From assembly GCA_963691815.1 (NCBI GenBank), contig OY829648.1, forward strand, positions 11,179,746 to 11,243,745: DNA of 64,000 nt, written 5' to 3'. This stretch comes from Echiichthys vipera (taxonomy: Eukaryota > Chordata > Actinopteri > Perciformes > Trachinidae). The position numbers and the translations under genes are program-made. The notes beneath the pieces are model-generated. The model worked only from the letters and a program-made list of their open reading frames with translations, was not told the origin of the DNA and made no database searches. Positions within the stretch are counted from its first letter, which is position 1. Each line of letters begins with the position of its first letter. This document shows positions 38,023 to 49,900 of this stretch, piece after piece.

Positions 38023-41000
38023 ATGCGCTGGAAGAGCGAAGTCAAAGTCGAGTGTTGCGTCGTGAACGACACGGAAAACGGACCTCTGTCGTCCGGCGAT
38101 GAGGTGAGTGTGAAAAAGTAAAGACGCGTGGATTTGTGATCAGCGGGGCGACGCGTGAGTCACCGCGTCGGAGATTAAATATTAGCAGAAATTGCTTTGC
38201 CAATTAAATCAAAGTGGGCTCCGGGTCTGTCATTAAAGCCGGCCTCGCACACGCTGACAGCTCAGTATTTTCACAATTTGAAGAAATGTCGAAGAAAATT
38301 ACCCCTCGCTGAATTCTGCAATTAAAAACTCAAGTAGTTAATGAGACCTCTTCACCTTTCGCTCGCCCCGGGGAGACGTTTGTGGCGAACTTAGCCTTTT
38401 TTAATTGCCGCTATTAAAAAAATCAAACCCCTTTTCCCTGAGACCTCGCGCGGTTTTTTTCTCCCCCCTTTTACCTGTTTTGTTTTGTTTTTGATTGACA
38501 CGTGAAATTGGTGCGTCGTGGGGGTGTTTCACAACAGCACGCGCGCACGCATGCGAGCGGTTCGCTGAATCCCCCAAAGGCAGATCTCAAGAACATAATG
38601 CACATAGGATAAGTATTAGCTCAAGTGTTGTCTGTTTATGTACGTAATGACTATCCCTCTCTTTTAAATGTCATTTCGGTAATCGCCGGCGTTGTCATGG
38701 TGAAAAGTGAAAGGCATGATATTTATGGGAAGGAGCGGGGGCATTTAAGGCAGCTGCGACGGACTGTGACAGACCCACGCCCTCTCCCCGCCGTAGCTCC
38801 CTCGTCATGTGTGAAGATTGCAAAGGAGACGCAGAGCTGCTAGGCAAATGCACAGAGGACAGGAGGGACATTATGGTAGGAATCAATTGTTGCAGATCAA
38901 ACTTAGGATGTAGTTTGAAATGTTCGGGGCTGTGGGCATCAACGCGAGAACTCTTACAGCAAATGTTCTCACTTCAAAGGCGCAGCTGTTAACTTTCTTT
39001 TAGTCCGTGCGTAAAAAAACAGTTCACCCTGATTTCGTTTTCTTTTTGTGGGGATGGATGCTTTGATATTGTTTTGTAAACTTATTTATCCGGATGTGTT
39101 TTTGAGGATGGAAAAACTAGAGTCTGAGGATTTAGTTCTTTCTAATTTTACAGTTTATCATGAGGTGAGCTGAGTTCAAACATGTTCTGTTAATCATGCT
39201 GCGGAGGCTTACTGTACGCTGCACGCTGCACGGGGTGGATGCGCTCCTGTGCGTCATCTTCTAACCGCAGGTCTGATTCCCCTCAGGGCGCGCCGGTGGA
39301 AGTTTTGGATGAGGACGCGTCGTCGCTGCAGGCGATGGCATCTGCGCCGCTGTTAGGCAGAGCGGTCTGCGCGAGCTGCAACGAGGAAATTGTGGATAAA
39401 TATTTATTAAAGGTAAACACTTTTGGTGCGCGTTTTTTTTTTTTGAGTGATTACTGTTCTTTTTTGTTGTTGTTGTTGTTTTTGTTTTGAGGCTCACGCT
39501 GGAATCCATGCGTGTAGGAGCCTATACGGGCCTACCTTGATTGACTTATGTTAATTAACCTATCTCTGCTTTAGGTTAATGACTTGTGCTGGCATGTGCG
39601 CTGTCTGTCCTGCAGCGTGTGCCAGACTTCACTTGGCAGCCACACGAGCTGTTACATCAAAGAGAAAGAGGTTTTCTGTAAACTGGATTACTTTAGGTAT
39701 GTGCATCGACTTTTTATGAGTGCTCCTCAAACGACAATCGAAGCTGCAGAAACGAAATTATTATTATTATGAACCGTTTAATATTGCAATTATAGAATAT
39801 TAACGACAGTAATAATAATAACAATAATTTTTATTATTATAATATCAGGATTTATTGAACCCTGCTTGTCCTGGATATTTATTAAACGTATCCTATATTT
39901 TAATTATCTATATTCGGTTAATAATTTCTAATCAAGACTCGCTTCTAGGAGATGGATGGGTGAAGCAGATTTTATTAATATTGGATCAGTGGGTAAAATA
40001 ATGTGTGTCTTCTGTAAGTCAACGCTGTGATTAGCCTAATTTAATTTAATTTTCCAGGGCACACTTCAGCCAGACACAGTCACAAAAGCAGCTGCAGCCT
40101 GTGTGTCAGAGTTTTGCTGCAGAGGTCCAGACTGAATCAAAGGCTTAACTTCCTTAATTCTTGGCCTAAAACTCCTTTTACTACTTAATCTGCCTTTAAA
40201 AAGACAAAACTATTCGATATTGAAGCCTTTAAATGCCCTCGGGCAGCTAATGTGTGTGTGTGTGTGTGCGGTGTGTGCTTTTCTCACCTGCAGAAGATAT
40301 GGCACCTGGTGCGCGTGCTGCGGCCGGAACATCCACTCCACAGACTGGGTCCGCCGGGCGAAGGGTAACGTGTACCACCTGGCCTGCTTCGCCTGCTTCT
40401 CCTGTAAGAGGCAGCTGTCCACCGGGGAGGAGTTCGCTCTGGTGGAGGAGAAGGTGCTCTGCAGGGTCCACTACGACTGCATGTTGGACAACCTCAAGCG
40501 GGCCGTGGAGAAGGGTGAGCCGCTGAAAGACCCGGTCCTGTTTTTTACACTCTGACAGAACTTTACAGGCTGGAGCAGTAACTCAAACTGCTTCCAATTC
40601 TTTTCTACATATTTATTATTTTTCATCAAAAAGACAATATTTCCATAGCCTGTTGTATAAAAAAAATAATTCAAATACTTATCATAGACTTAGATTTTTT
40701 AACTAATTCAGTTTTTATTTAATTCAAAACTAAAGATAAGCTGAATGTGCTTTTTTTATTATTGATATTTGATCATTTGATCCATATGGAAATGACTATA
40801 AGGCCTAAACTGAGGCTATTATAGTAATTCATTTGAATTTAAAGTGAACTTCCCATTTTATAATAAGGTTATTGCATGGTGTTCTTTTTATTCCACATGT
40901 TTAAAATGCTGTGATTCAAAGTAATATAGATTTCATATTGTGTGATTAATATTTAAATATGTTTTAATATGAGAATATGCTCTTGTTGCAGGAAACAGTG

Positions 41001-43716
41001 TTAACATGGAGGGCGCCGTGCCCACTGAGCAGGAGATTAATCAGCCCAAACCCTCCAAGAGAGCACGGACCAGCTTCACCGCCGACCAGCTGCAGGTTAA
41101 CCTCAAACCTCACACGGATAAAATTATATTTAACAGGATTCGGCTGAGAAAACACTGAATTCTTTAATTAAAATAGAAAGAGAGACTAAAAACATTGGCC
41201 TCATCCTCTAAAATGTTATCATAATTACATATTTGTGTACTAAAAATGAGCATACATGCAGAATGCCACAAACCAGGACATTGTTTTTTAAATTATACTT
41301 TTGTACAGTTTCCCTCGCTTAATAATAACAATAATACTAATAATATTAATAATGATAAGCATTGTGCAGGGCACTAACATTCAGTCCAAATTTACAGTTT
41401 AACATTTTTATATTTCATCACTTAAATACATTTTTTCGTTCACATTTATCCGTACAAATTTATCCCTATTTGACAGTCTTCATTCCAAAAACATAATATG
41501 ACGCTATAATGATATTAAAATGTCAACAGCAGTGTTTTTGATAGAGAAACCAAATGTGAACCTGTGTGTTATTGAACGGATCCTCTTTTCCCTCGGAACA
41601 TGCAGGTGATGCAGGCCCAGTTTGCTCAGGACAACAATCCAGATGCCCAAACTCTGCAGAAACTGGCGGAGCAGACCGGCCTCAGTCGAAGAGTCATACA
41701 GGTCAGTGAAGGGACCGGTGCATGAGGGGGAAACGGAGGATGGAATATACAGTTTGATCCTACTACTGAGAGAGAAGCATGAGTCAAAACTTAACTACAA
41801 CCTGCTGATAAAACATGTTCAGAACCAATTGAAAACATAAATTACACCATTAAATGCACTTCTACATGCTTTTTATGTTTGCGTAAAATGATGAAGAAAC
41901 ACTACAAGCCTTTACTTTATCCCTCATCTCCCAGGCTTTCTACAACTAACTTAAATCTGTTGTATGTGAATAGACAACTTAGTCTTTGCACATCATCCTT
42001 TCTCTATTCTATCGCTGTACGATTATTGGTGTATTATTGTGAAATCAGTGTAGCTGATTTAGTTAAACCTAGTATGAAATACTTGATATTCTGCTTCAGT
42101 GGAATCCACAAGAGTGCATTGTATTTCATAAGATGATTATATGTTTGAAAATATGCAATATATTAATTATAAACATACAGTAACTGTAGTTGAAAAGAGA
42201 CTGTAACAGAGTATTATGTTTTCCTTTGAAATGTAGTGAACTAGGAGTACAAAGCAGCATAACGTGGAAATACTCAAGTACCCTAAATACAATCAAATTA
42301 TACTTCAGTTTAGTAATTGAGCAAATGTACTCAGTTACTTTCCACTGCTGGTAAAAGGTGCATAATCATGTATGTGCGAAGGAGAGCGCATTCTCTTGTT
42401 TATTCTATTCTTTTTACATAGAAAAAAAACAAACAAAGTGTGAGTGTATGTGTCTAATACTTGACAAGAGCGTTGCTAACGTGTTTAAATATGTCTAATG
42501 GGACGTGCAAAGACAATTAACCGTGTTTCCAGAGCCGCGGTTCAAGCCACACTGCTAACGACGGTTTGATAGTGACACAGAAGCGACTCCTCCGTAATGG
42601 ATGCTTCTTCCTGGATTGTTACCTTCGAACGCAGCATCACAAAAGGCTCTCGTCTCGTTAACCAACAGGTCTGGTTCCAGAACTGCCGAGCACGCCACAA
42701 GAAGCACGTGAGCCCCAACCACAACTCCAGCACCCCCATGACCTCACTGCAGTCCAGCTGCCTCTCCCAGCCCACACCGACCCCTGAGGAGCTGCAGTAC
42801 ACGGCTTACGGAGGCCCGGAGGGATCAATGCTCTCTGCACTACACTCCTTCATAGACAGTGAGCACCAGGCTTTTCATGATGTTACTGTTTACTGTGGTT
42901 CACTGCTTACCATCAAAAACTATATGTTGAATTGCTAACACTTGAAATAATTATATTGTTGTGGTTTATTTAATTCAAACTTTTTCTTGCGTATTTTGCC
43001 CAACAACAGGCACTAACAAAGGCCGCCCATTATCTCGTTCTTTCTTTGTTAGTGATTGAACCTTTGGCTCTGAAAAACTAAAAGAGTGGCATAAACGTAG
43101 TCAAAGAAAAATCTTAGTTAATTTGATGATGCTGAACTAAAATATTAGTTTTCAAAATGAACATCTAAAAAGTCTTCAAATGCAAAATAATTTAGGTTAA
43201 TAAAGAAACCTCAGCTACAAAAAGATACCTTTTTTTTTTAACTTAAAGCAAAATTAATCAATAGCCAGACTTTCCCATAGACATAATTGGAAGGATGCAT
43301 ATTTTAATATACGGTTATCCGCATGCTTTCCTACACCCATGAGGTCACAGTGGCCCTCACTGTTCATCACATGGACCCAACTCTTCTTGCATTTATTCAG
43401 TGTTTTTTTTAGCTTTCACTTTTCAAGTGGTCATAAAAACTGCTGTGGTACTAGAAATTACATTTATTTTTGCAAAACCTAAATTACTTAACACTGCGAA
43501 TTTATTTTAAAACAATGTAACTAAGATAAAATAAGCTTTAATATCGTAAACCTTTTACTGATGTCTTAATTACATTTTATTTATAGATATTTAACTTATG
43601 GAAACTGTTATGACTCCAGTGCTCTCTGTGTGCCCGCAGTACACTCCCCTCCATCCATGTTTCAGCCGCTGCTGCCAGCCCACGCCATGACCTCCCTGCC
43701 CGTGTCTCACGCCTGA
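38023..43716 (+). CDS. lhx8: LIM/homeobox protein Lhx8 (complete, 8 exons)
   Basis: Transcription factor of the Lhx6/Lhx8 group, which in mammals directs forebrain cholinergic neuron, tooth/palate and oocyte development. Exons: 38023-38103, 39287-39412, 39575-39696, 40294-40514, 40992-41095, 41606-41701, 42669-42858, 43640-43716; 1,017 nt, 338 aa, all GT-AG and in frame. Start MRWKSE resembles mouse MYWKSD. LIM1 spans about 55-110 (CASCNEEI, HVRCLSCSVC, CKLDYFRRYG), LIM2 about 114-175 (CACCGRNIHSTDWVRRAKG, HLACFACFSC, CRVHYDC), homeodomain about 204-263 (KRARTSFTADQLQ through VWFQNCRARHKKH, with the Cys typical of Lhx6/8). The C-terminus is PLLPAHAMTSLPVSHA. It is head-to-head with erich3 and tail-to-tail with slc44a5. 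Teleosts may carry a and b copies; which one this is I cannot tell. Confidence 0.95.
38155..38560. promoter_or_regulatory. Candidate regulatory block in lhx8 intron 1, rich in TAAT/ATTA cores
   Basis: Within 400 bp downstream of exon 1 there are many ATTA/TAAT cores: gattaaatattag, ccaattaaatc, cattaaagcc, gcaattaaaaac, agttaatgag, tttaattgccgctattaaa. The DNA is otherwise CpG-rich and unique-looking. Such clusters are typical of homeodomain-bound intronic enhancers, but no conservation test was possible. Confidence 0.3.
38797..38875 (+). other. lhx8: Candidate alternative 5' coding exon of lhx8
   Basis: A pyrimidine-rich acceptor (cctctccccgccgtag) ends at 38796 and a donor gtagga starts at 38876. 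The ATG at 38807-38809 opens MCEDCKGDAELLGKCTEDRR followed by DIM, and reads in frame into exon 2 (GAPVEV). MCEDCK is similar to the internal MSEECGR stretch near the N-terminus of mammalian LHX8. Inserted after exon 1, the 79-nt exon would shift the frame, so it fits better as a start exon from a second promoter, or reached from a non-coding exon. Unproven. Confidence 0.35.
42190..42355. repeat. Fish repeat fragment in lhx8 intron 6
   Basis: Contains tttgaaatgtagtgaacta, gcataacgtggaaatactca and gagcaaatgtactcagttac followed by tttccactgctgg, the right end of the same repeat family as 37305-37745. Confidence 0.55.
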
Positions 43717-43718
43717 GC

Positions 43719-44159
<441 letters not shown>

Positions 44160-44285
44160 CCATGCTACTCTACGTGAAAGACCCCCAATGTCAACTCATT
44201 ATGAAGGTGAACATGAAATTGTTTGTATAGCAGTGTTTGAATATTGCAATTTAATTTATTTATTGTATGTGAAGTCTGTTTTTAA

Positions 44286-44291
44286 AATAAA
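44286..44291 (+). terminator. lhx8: lhx8 polyadenylation signal AATAAA
   Basis: Perfect AATAAA about 570 nt after the lhx8 stop codon, following tttttaaaat. It is the first canonical plus-strand hexamer after the stop and gives a 3'UTR of about 0.6 kb. Confidence 0.6.
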
Positions 44292-44411
44292 TGTCTACTT
44301 TCACAAACCTCGGGTGAATGAATGAAAACTGACATTTAACGGATACGATCCAGTGGCAGCGGACATGCTGCTAGAATTTGGGAAGAAAGTAAATGCATAG
44401 ATGACAAAGTA

Positions 44412-46888
44412 TTTATTGATAAAAACAGAAGCACCAAAACATCTCTATTTGAAGGCAATATAATCTGTTAAAAAACACATGCAACCTGTATACGGTATAA
44501 ATAAATAAATGACAGAGGCGTTTATACTCTCAGATTTCTGCACAGATCAGTCACAATAAATACAACAGTTTGGAGCATCGACAGGTTTGAGCACTGCATC
44601 TTGAGAGTTCGACTTTTAAGAGTCTGTGGTAAGAAAACTGACGCACTCACTAACAAGGAAAGCAGTTTTACTTGTGTCTACTTGTTGACTGTGGTTGACC
44701 AAAAGAATCTAATTTCCAGACATGCGAAGGAGGGGGAGCCATATAAAAATACAGTTTTTACTTCACTTATCAGATCTTAGCTATTCACCCTCATGGGAAA
44801 AGAACTAAACCTGAGATGCATGAACATAAAGATACACAATAGTTATTCAGTATAAAAAGGAATAATAGCACGCTACACGCGTATTAATGTGCCACACTGA
44901 GCTCTACATGCATCATTTCTCTCCTTTCAAATACACAAGCGGAGTTGTTTTGCTTTTACTGAAAGGTTATGTTGTACGTGTCCCGGCATGTTTGACTCAA
45001 ACGGCGGCAGAAGGTTTGTACGTCTGGCAGTGCTGTCACTCTGAGGCACCATGAGGGCAGGTTCTCATAGGTTTGACAAACATGCTACAAAGACTCTTGA
45101 GCGTGAGTCACATCTCAAAGATCTAAAGATGAGCATATTCCAAAGCGATGCATAAACCCATTTAAGAAAAAAGAAACATCATCAGAAGTTTGATGTCTGT
45201 GAAACACAAGGACACAGTGTGGGAAACCACCAGCAGCTGTGTCACTCATTTATTTCATCAGTCACATTACCAACAACGTGGTGACACCCAAACCTGTAAG
45301 TAATTCAATTCTTCAAGCTTTTCCTGGATTCGGACAAAAAAAAAAAAACAACAGCAGCACCTCGTAGGATTTCATCAACTAATCAAAAAATCCATCAGAC
45401 TACATCCTCCAGTGGGTCATCGGTAATGCAAACAATCATGTAAACTGATCTTGACATCAGCTGTTTTTCAAGAGCATGTGTGCTTGGTCTTAAAAACTCA
45501 ACAATACTACATGGTAACGAAAAGATTTAACGCTGTTTCAAAAGTTTAGAACTCCAACAAGAAATGTTGGTGTACTACAGAATGACCCTAAAATGAAACT
45601 TCTTAAAGCATCCATCTGCTGTTTTCTGTTTATACCTTTTGCTGTCAGGTGTATATAGGTGTTTGTCAGATGTTGTTTTCATTTATTACAGGTGATCAAA
45701 TGCAAACAAAAGCCTCATGTTCAGCCATATCTGCAAACCTACAAAGCATGCAAATGGAAAGCCGAGAAAGGAATTGTACTATAGTTGTATCTTTTTTTAA
45801 TGCTGCAAAAAATGTAATACTATTGAAGTGCACTGAAACTGATATCAAATCAGGGTGACCACAGCCACCATACTCTGTAAGGGAAGCCACTTTTTTTTTT
45901 ACTAATAAGAAATATTTTCGGGGAATATCACTGAGAGAACACGTTGAAAGCACGTGTAACATGTTGAGGTTCTGCTTTCTTTGCTGATTGGACACAATCA
46001 GCAAAGAAGAATATACCCGTGACTTTATGGTTATGTGGTTAAGTGATACCCCTACCCCTAACATCTGGGAAATAGAAGAAGTTCCATCACTGGCATCTGA
46101 TTCCCCCCTTTAACAAATTAAAAATGTCAGAAAAGCATCTTCCAATTTAACCTATGTAGCTGCAGGATGCAATTAGATACTCAGTGTGGCAATTCAATGA
46201 AACAGGCACTTAAAGAGTGACGCACTTTGAACTGCTGTGCCATTATGTCCTTGACAGTTAAATATAACAACAGGGGACGTTAAGTGGCAAATATGTTTCT
46301 CAATGTGAGACAATTTGAGGTCAAAAACTGTGCTAACACAATACACAGGTGAGCCGACGTTGACGTTTGACCATTTCATGGAAAAACTAGTATAATCAGC
46401 AGTGCATTCACACCTCAACAACGGTACACGCATTAGACTTGTCAAGTCTAGTAATAAACTGGCACCACCAAGTGGTGAAAACTGGAAACTGCATGAGATT
46501 AAAAGCAGAAACAGCCAATATTTACTACAATCTCAATAAAGAAAGAAATCACTCATTCCAATAGGAACGTACTGTGTAGTATGATTGTGGCTGTAAATAC
46601 TATGCATATATAACAATAAAACAAAATAAAATATTTACAAGAACTCTGTACAACTTTGTACAACATCCAATACAAATACAACAAATGCTAGCTATACCAA
46701 CCATCACGTCCATAAATTATTAGAGGGTGGGAGAATCTAATTATTAGAGTTGTAACAGTTTCTTCATTAAAGTGTACAACTTATGTACACTTTACATTTG
46801 GCTAAAATGCTTATACCATATATATATTATATTATATTTTGGTAAATGACCTTGAGTCTTTCTCCTTCCCCCACCTTTCATCTTTTCT
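44412..46888 (-). other. slc44a5: Probable slc44a5 3'UTR with polyadenylation signal at 44412-44417
   Basis: Sequence downstream of the distal slc44a5 stop (46889-46891), read leftwards. The farthest minus-strand AATAAA is at 44412-44417 (plus-strand TTTATT), and others occur near 45247 and 45680, so transcripts may end at any of these. The longest form would be 2.5 kb and would stop about 120 bp from the lhx8 signal. No other gene or mobile element was recognised in this stretch. Confidence 0.45.
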
Positions 46889-46998
46889 CTATTGCATGCT
46901 TGGCGCCCGGACATTCTTCTTGTTGAGGATGCGCTTCAAGGATCTGTTCATGTAGAAGGGCCGGCCGGGAGAGCCGTCGTTCGCCTCCAGATCCCACA
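46889..46998 (-). CDS. slc44a5: slc44a5 alternative last exon B
   Basis: After acceptor ctcctag it reads, with the split Leu codon, LWDLEANDGSPGRPFYMNRS then LKRILNKKNVRAPSMQ and TAG at 46889-46891. The phase is identical to that of exon A, so skipping exon A joins it to 48695-48611 in frame. The LNKKN tail recalls the LNKTNKK ending of the other SLC44A2 isoform. The basic tail differs from that of exon A and could alter trafficking; this is inference. Confidence 0.8.
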
Positions 46999-49900
46999 CT
47001 AGGAGGCAGCAGTAGCAACATGTTAAAAACTGAGATGGAAATTGCACTAGACAATACTTTAACCATTTATGTTTATTCCAAAAAAAGATTCACATTTTCA
47101 TTGGATTTCATTGATAAAAAAAATTCCCCTATACAAAAAGAACACTGAATAACCTCCAGATAGATGCGTGTATTATACTTAGTATTAAAACAGCAATACA
47201 TCTGAACCATCCAATAAAAAAATTACCAAAAATGGCTTTGACATCCTTTTATAAACTGTATCGCAAAAGGTTCCTGGTGTTAGGTCTAAAACCACAGAAT
47301 AAGAGGAACTTTTTTTTCTTCACAACTAGGCACATAAACTAGTGGCTGCATTCAGACATTTTTTTTTCTGAAAACTTTCAGATTCTGTTCAAATTTTAAG
47401 CCAAAACCATGAAATGTCTTTTGAAGTCTTGACCTCCCACAAAGACTATCTGGTTTACAGTACATCTATGAGCATAATGGAAACTTTGAAATGATTGAGA
47501 CCCTTTTTTCAATGATGAAATGAAACCTGTTTTGGTAAGTGCAGAGTTACACACCATTTTTTTGGGATCTGTGTTTGTGTTAGTGTAAATACGCTGGATC
47601 AAAGCAACCTATAAAACAAATGGTAAACTTCAACAGCCAGCAACATAATCATGCTTGACAGAAGAAATAAATCACATGGTTCTTTTCCCATATGTGAAAG
47701 TGCATACAAAACATGATTTTACACTAGAAGACCAAAGTGCGACAAGAGGGTGCTCTGTAAGTCCACCACTTTTTCATGAAGTGAAGCCTTATGCCTTAGT
47801 CCATCAATGGCATCTGTACATGTTAAGGTCCTTATGTTTGTTTGAATAAAAAAATGCTCATATCATAGTCTCCTCAGTCTGTGCGTCCGTCCTGCGAGTT
47901 AACTTGTACCCTCTCAGTAAGGCAGAGGTCAGCAGAGAATACAGAGAAGAAAAAAGGAAATAAGCATGGCAGAAAAAAAGGCAAGTATCTGAGTTGGCTC
48001 AAGAGAGGAAGTAAACTGGACTGTTCTAGTCCCCTGTGCCTTTTCTGGGAGGAACTGAATGTAAAAGCATGTCCTTTTCATGTCCAGGCCATCCCTGACC
48101 AGGCTGGGATGCATCCAGTTTTGATGTTTAGCCCTACAGTACTCGCTCTAAAACGTCCAGACCCCCACACATATGGTAGATATGAGAGTCAACAGTTCAG
48201 TAAAAATGGCTGCACATCGCTCAGGAGGCAGCGCATGATTTGGCACCCTCCTCTCCTTTGCGAAGGATCTTGTGCAGGCTAGGAGACATGTAGTAGGGCC
48301 TGGAGGAAGAACCGTCATTCCTCTCCAGGTCTTCACCTGAGACCGGGTCCCAGCAGAGCACAGGACAGGAGCAGGAGCAGCGATAGCAGACAGAGTGGCA
48401 GCCAGAACGAGAAAGCAAAGACTTAGTAGAGAGAATTCATCAAAAGGTCATGCAGGAATTAGAGAGTTGAATAAGGAGGTCAGTTTCAGTTGTCATTTAG
48501 AGTCAGTTGTACAGAGAGAAAGAGTTATATTCTGCGTGCAGGCTACTTCATCATAGCAGTAGTTCTATTCTCACATAATGCTATGTAAAGTAGTGATAAA
48601 GCATACTTACAAAAGCACAGGAACATCGTGTCCACACACATGGAATAGACGTTAAAGAAGCCGTGTGCAATCATGTAGGATCCAAATATCACCGTCTGAA
48701 AGAATCAACAGGTTGAAGTCAGTATGCTCAACATTTATTCTGCAAGTCGGTTTTATTATACGACAACAAAATCCTGCATTCCAACAAACACCAAAAACTA
48801 GAGATGGGCACGAGTAGTTAACTCCAAGACGAGGGATCGCATCAATTCCTCAAGGGCCAATCGAGTACTCATTTTTCCAAATCTATTTTGGACTATTCGA
48901 GGACTAGACCACTCATGTCCATCCCTACCAAAAACCTCAAGATCGTTGAGTCATAAATCCTTCATCAAAACGAATTGCTGTGTGCAACAATGCAATCTGA
49001 TTTGGATAACTGAAATGGTGTTAAATGCAGTTTAACAACTTCCCAACACTAAACCCAGTGAGCATTGCTCTATGCCACACATTTGCAGAGACAAACTTCA
49101 TCCCTCACATTTTACACCAGGAAGTGTGTGTTCTCTCTGTTCTGGAAACAGGAGGGGTGTTAGACACGCTGTTAGAGGGTGAGGAAATAAATCAGATCCC
49201 AGTCTCTGCACCTGTCTCTAGGTCATCATAGAAATTAGTAGAGTCACCAAAAAATACTTGCAAACTTCTGGCTACATTCATAAGTTCTAAATTATTAAAT
49301 GACATAAGTGACACCGTTTGCAAAAATGTGGCAAAATTGAAGACAGATAAACTCTTTTAGTGGTATATTTTTTTGAGAAAACTGAAAAAAAAGTCCCATT
49401 TCACATATTTATCAAGTAATGCTCCAGCTGCATTTTATGAATTTTGAATTCTCTACAGTTATATTAATAAAAGACAATCTGAGGAGCACTCTACCACAAA
49501 ATGGAAAAAGGAAAAGGATGGAAATTTTAAATAAAACTAAGCACCTCTGAGTACCTGCAAAAAATCTCAAGTCAGAATACAATCATACCTCAACTTCTGT
49601 AAAAAAAATGTTTCGGCCTCAGTTGTTATTGCTGGTACAATTACACATTAAATAGCACACATTTGAATTATTTACCAGAAGAGGGACCCAGTAGTAATTT
49701 AGGGATGGCACCTCCTCTTGAATCACTGGTATTTTACGTGTGAAGAAGAAAAATGCAAGAACACCTGGAAAACATAAAAAAGCATTGCACTCAGACTCTT
49801 GGCTAAATCCTTTTATAATTGCTTTATAATCACGTTAAGAGAAAACATAAATATATATGGGATCTTTGGAAAACCAACCAAGACAGTGTCAGTCAACAAG

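Noticed and set aside
40220..40555. Reading lhx8 exon 4 as ending at the TGA near 40553
   Set aside because: The frame runs past a good GTGAGC donor at 40515; splicing there continues in frame into the conserved homeodomain exon.
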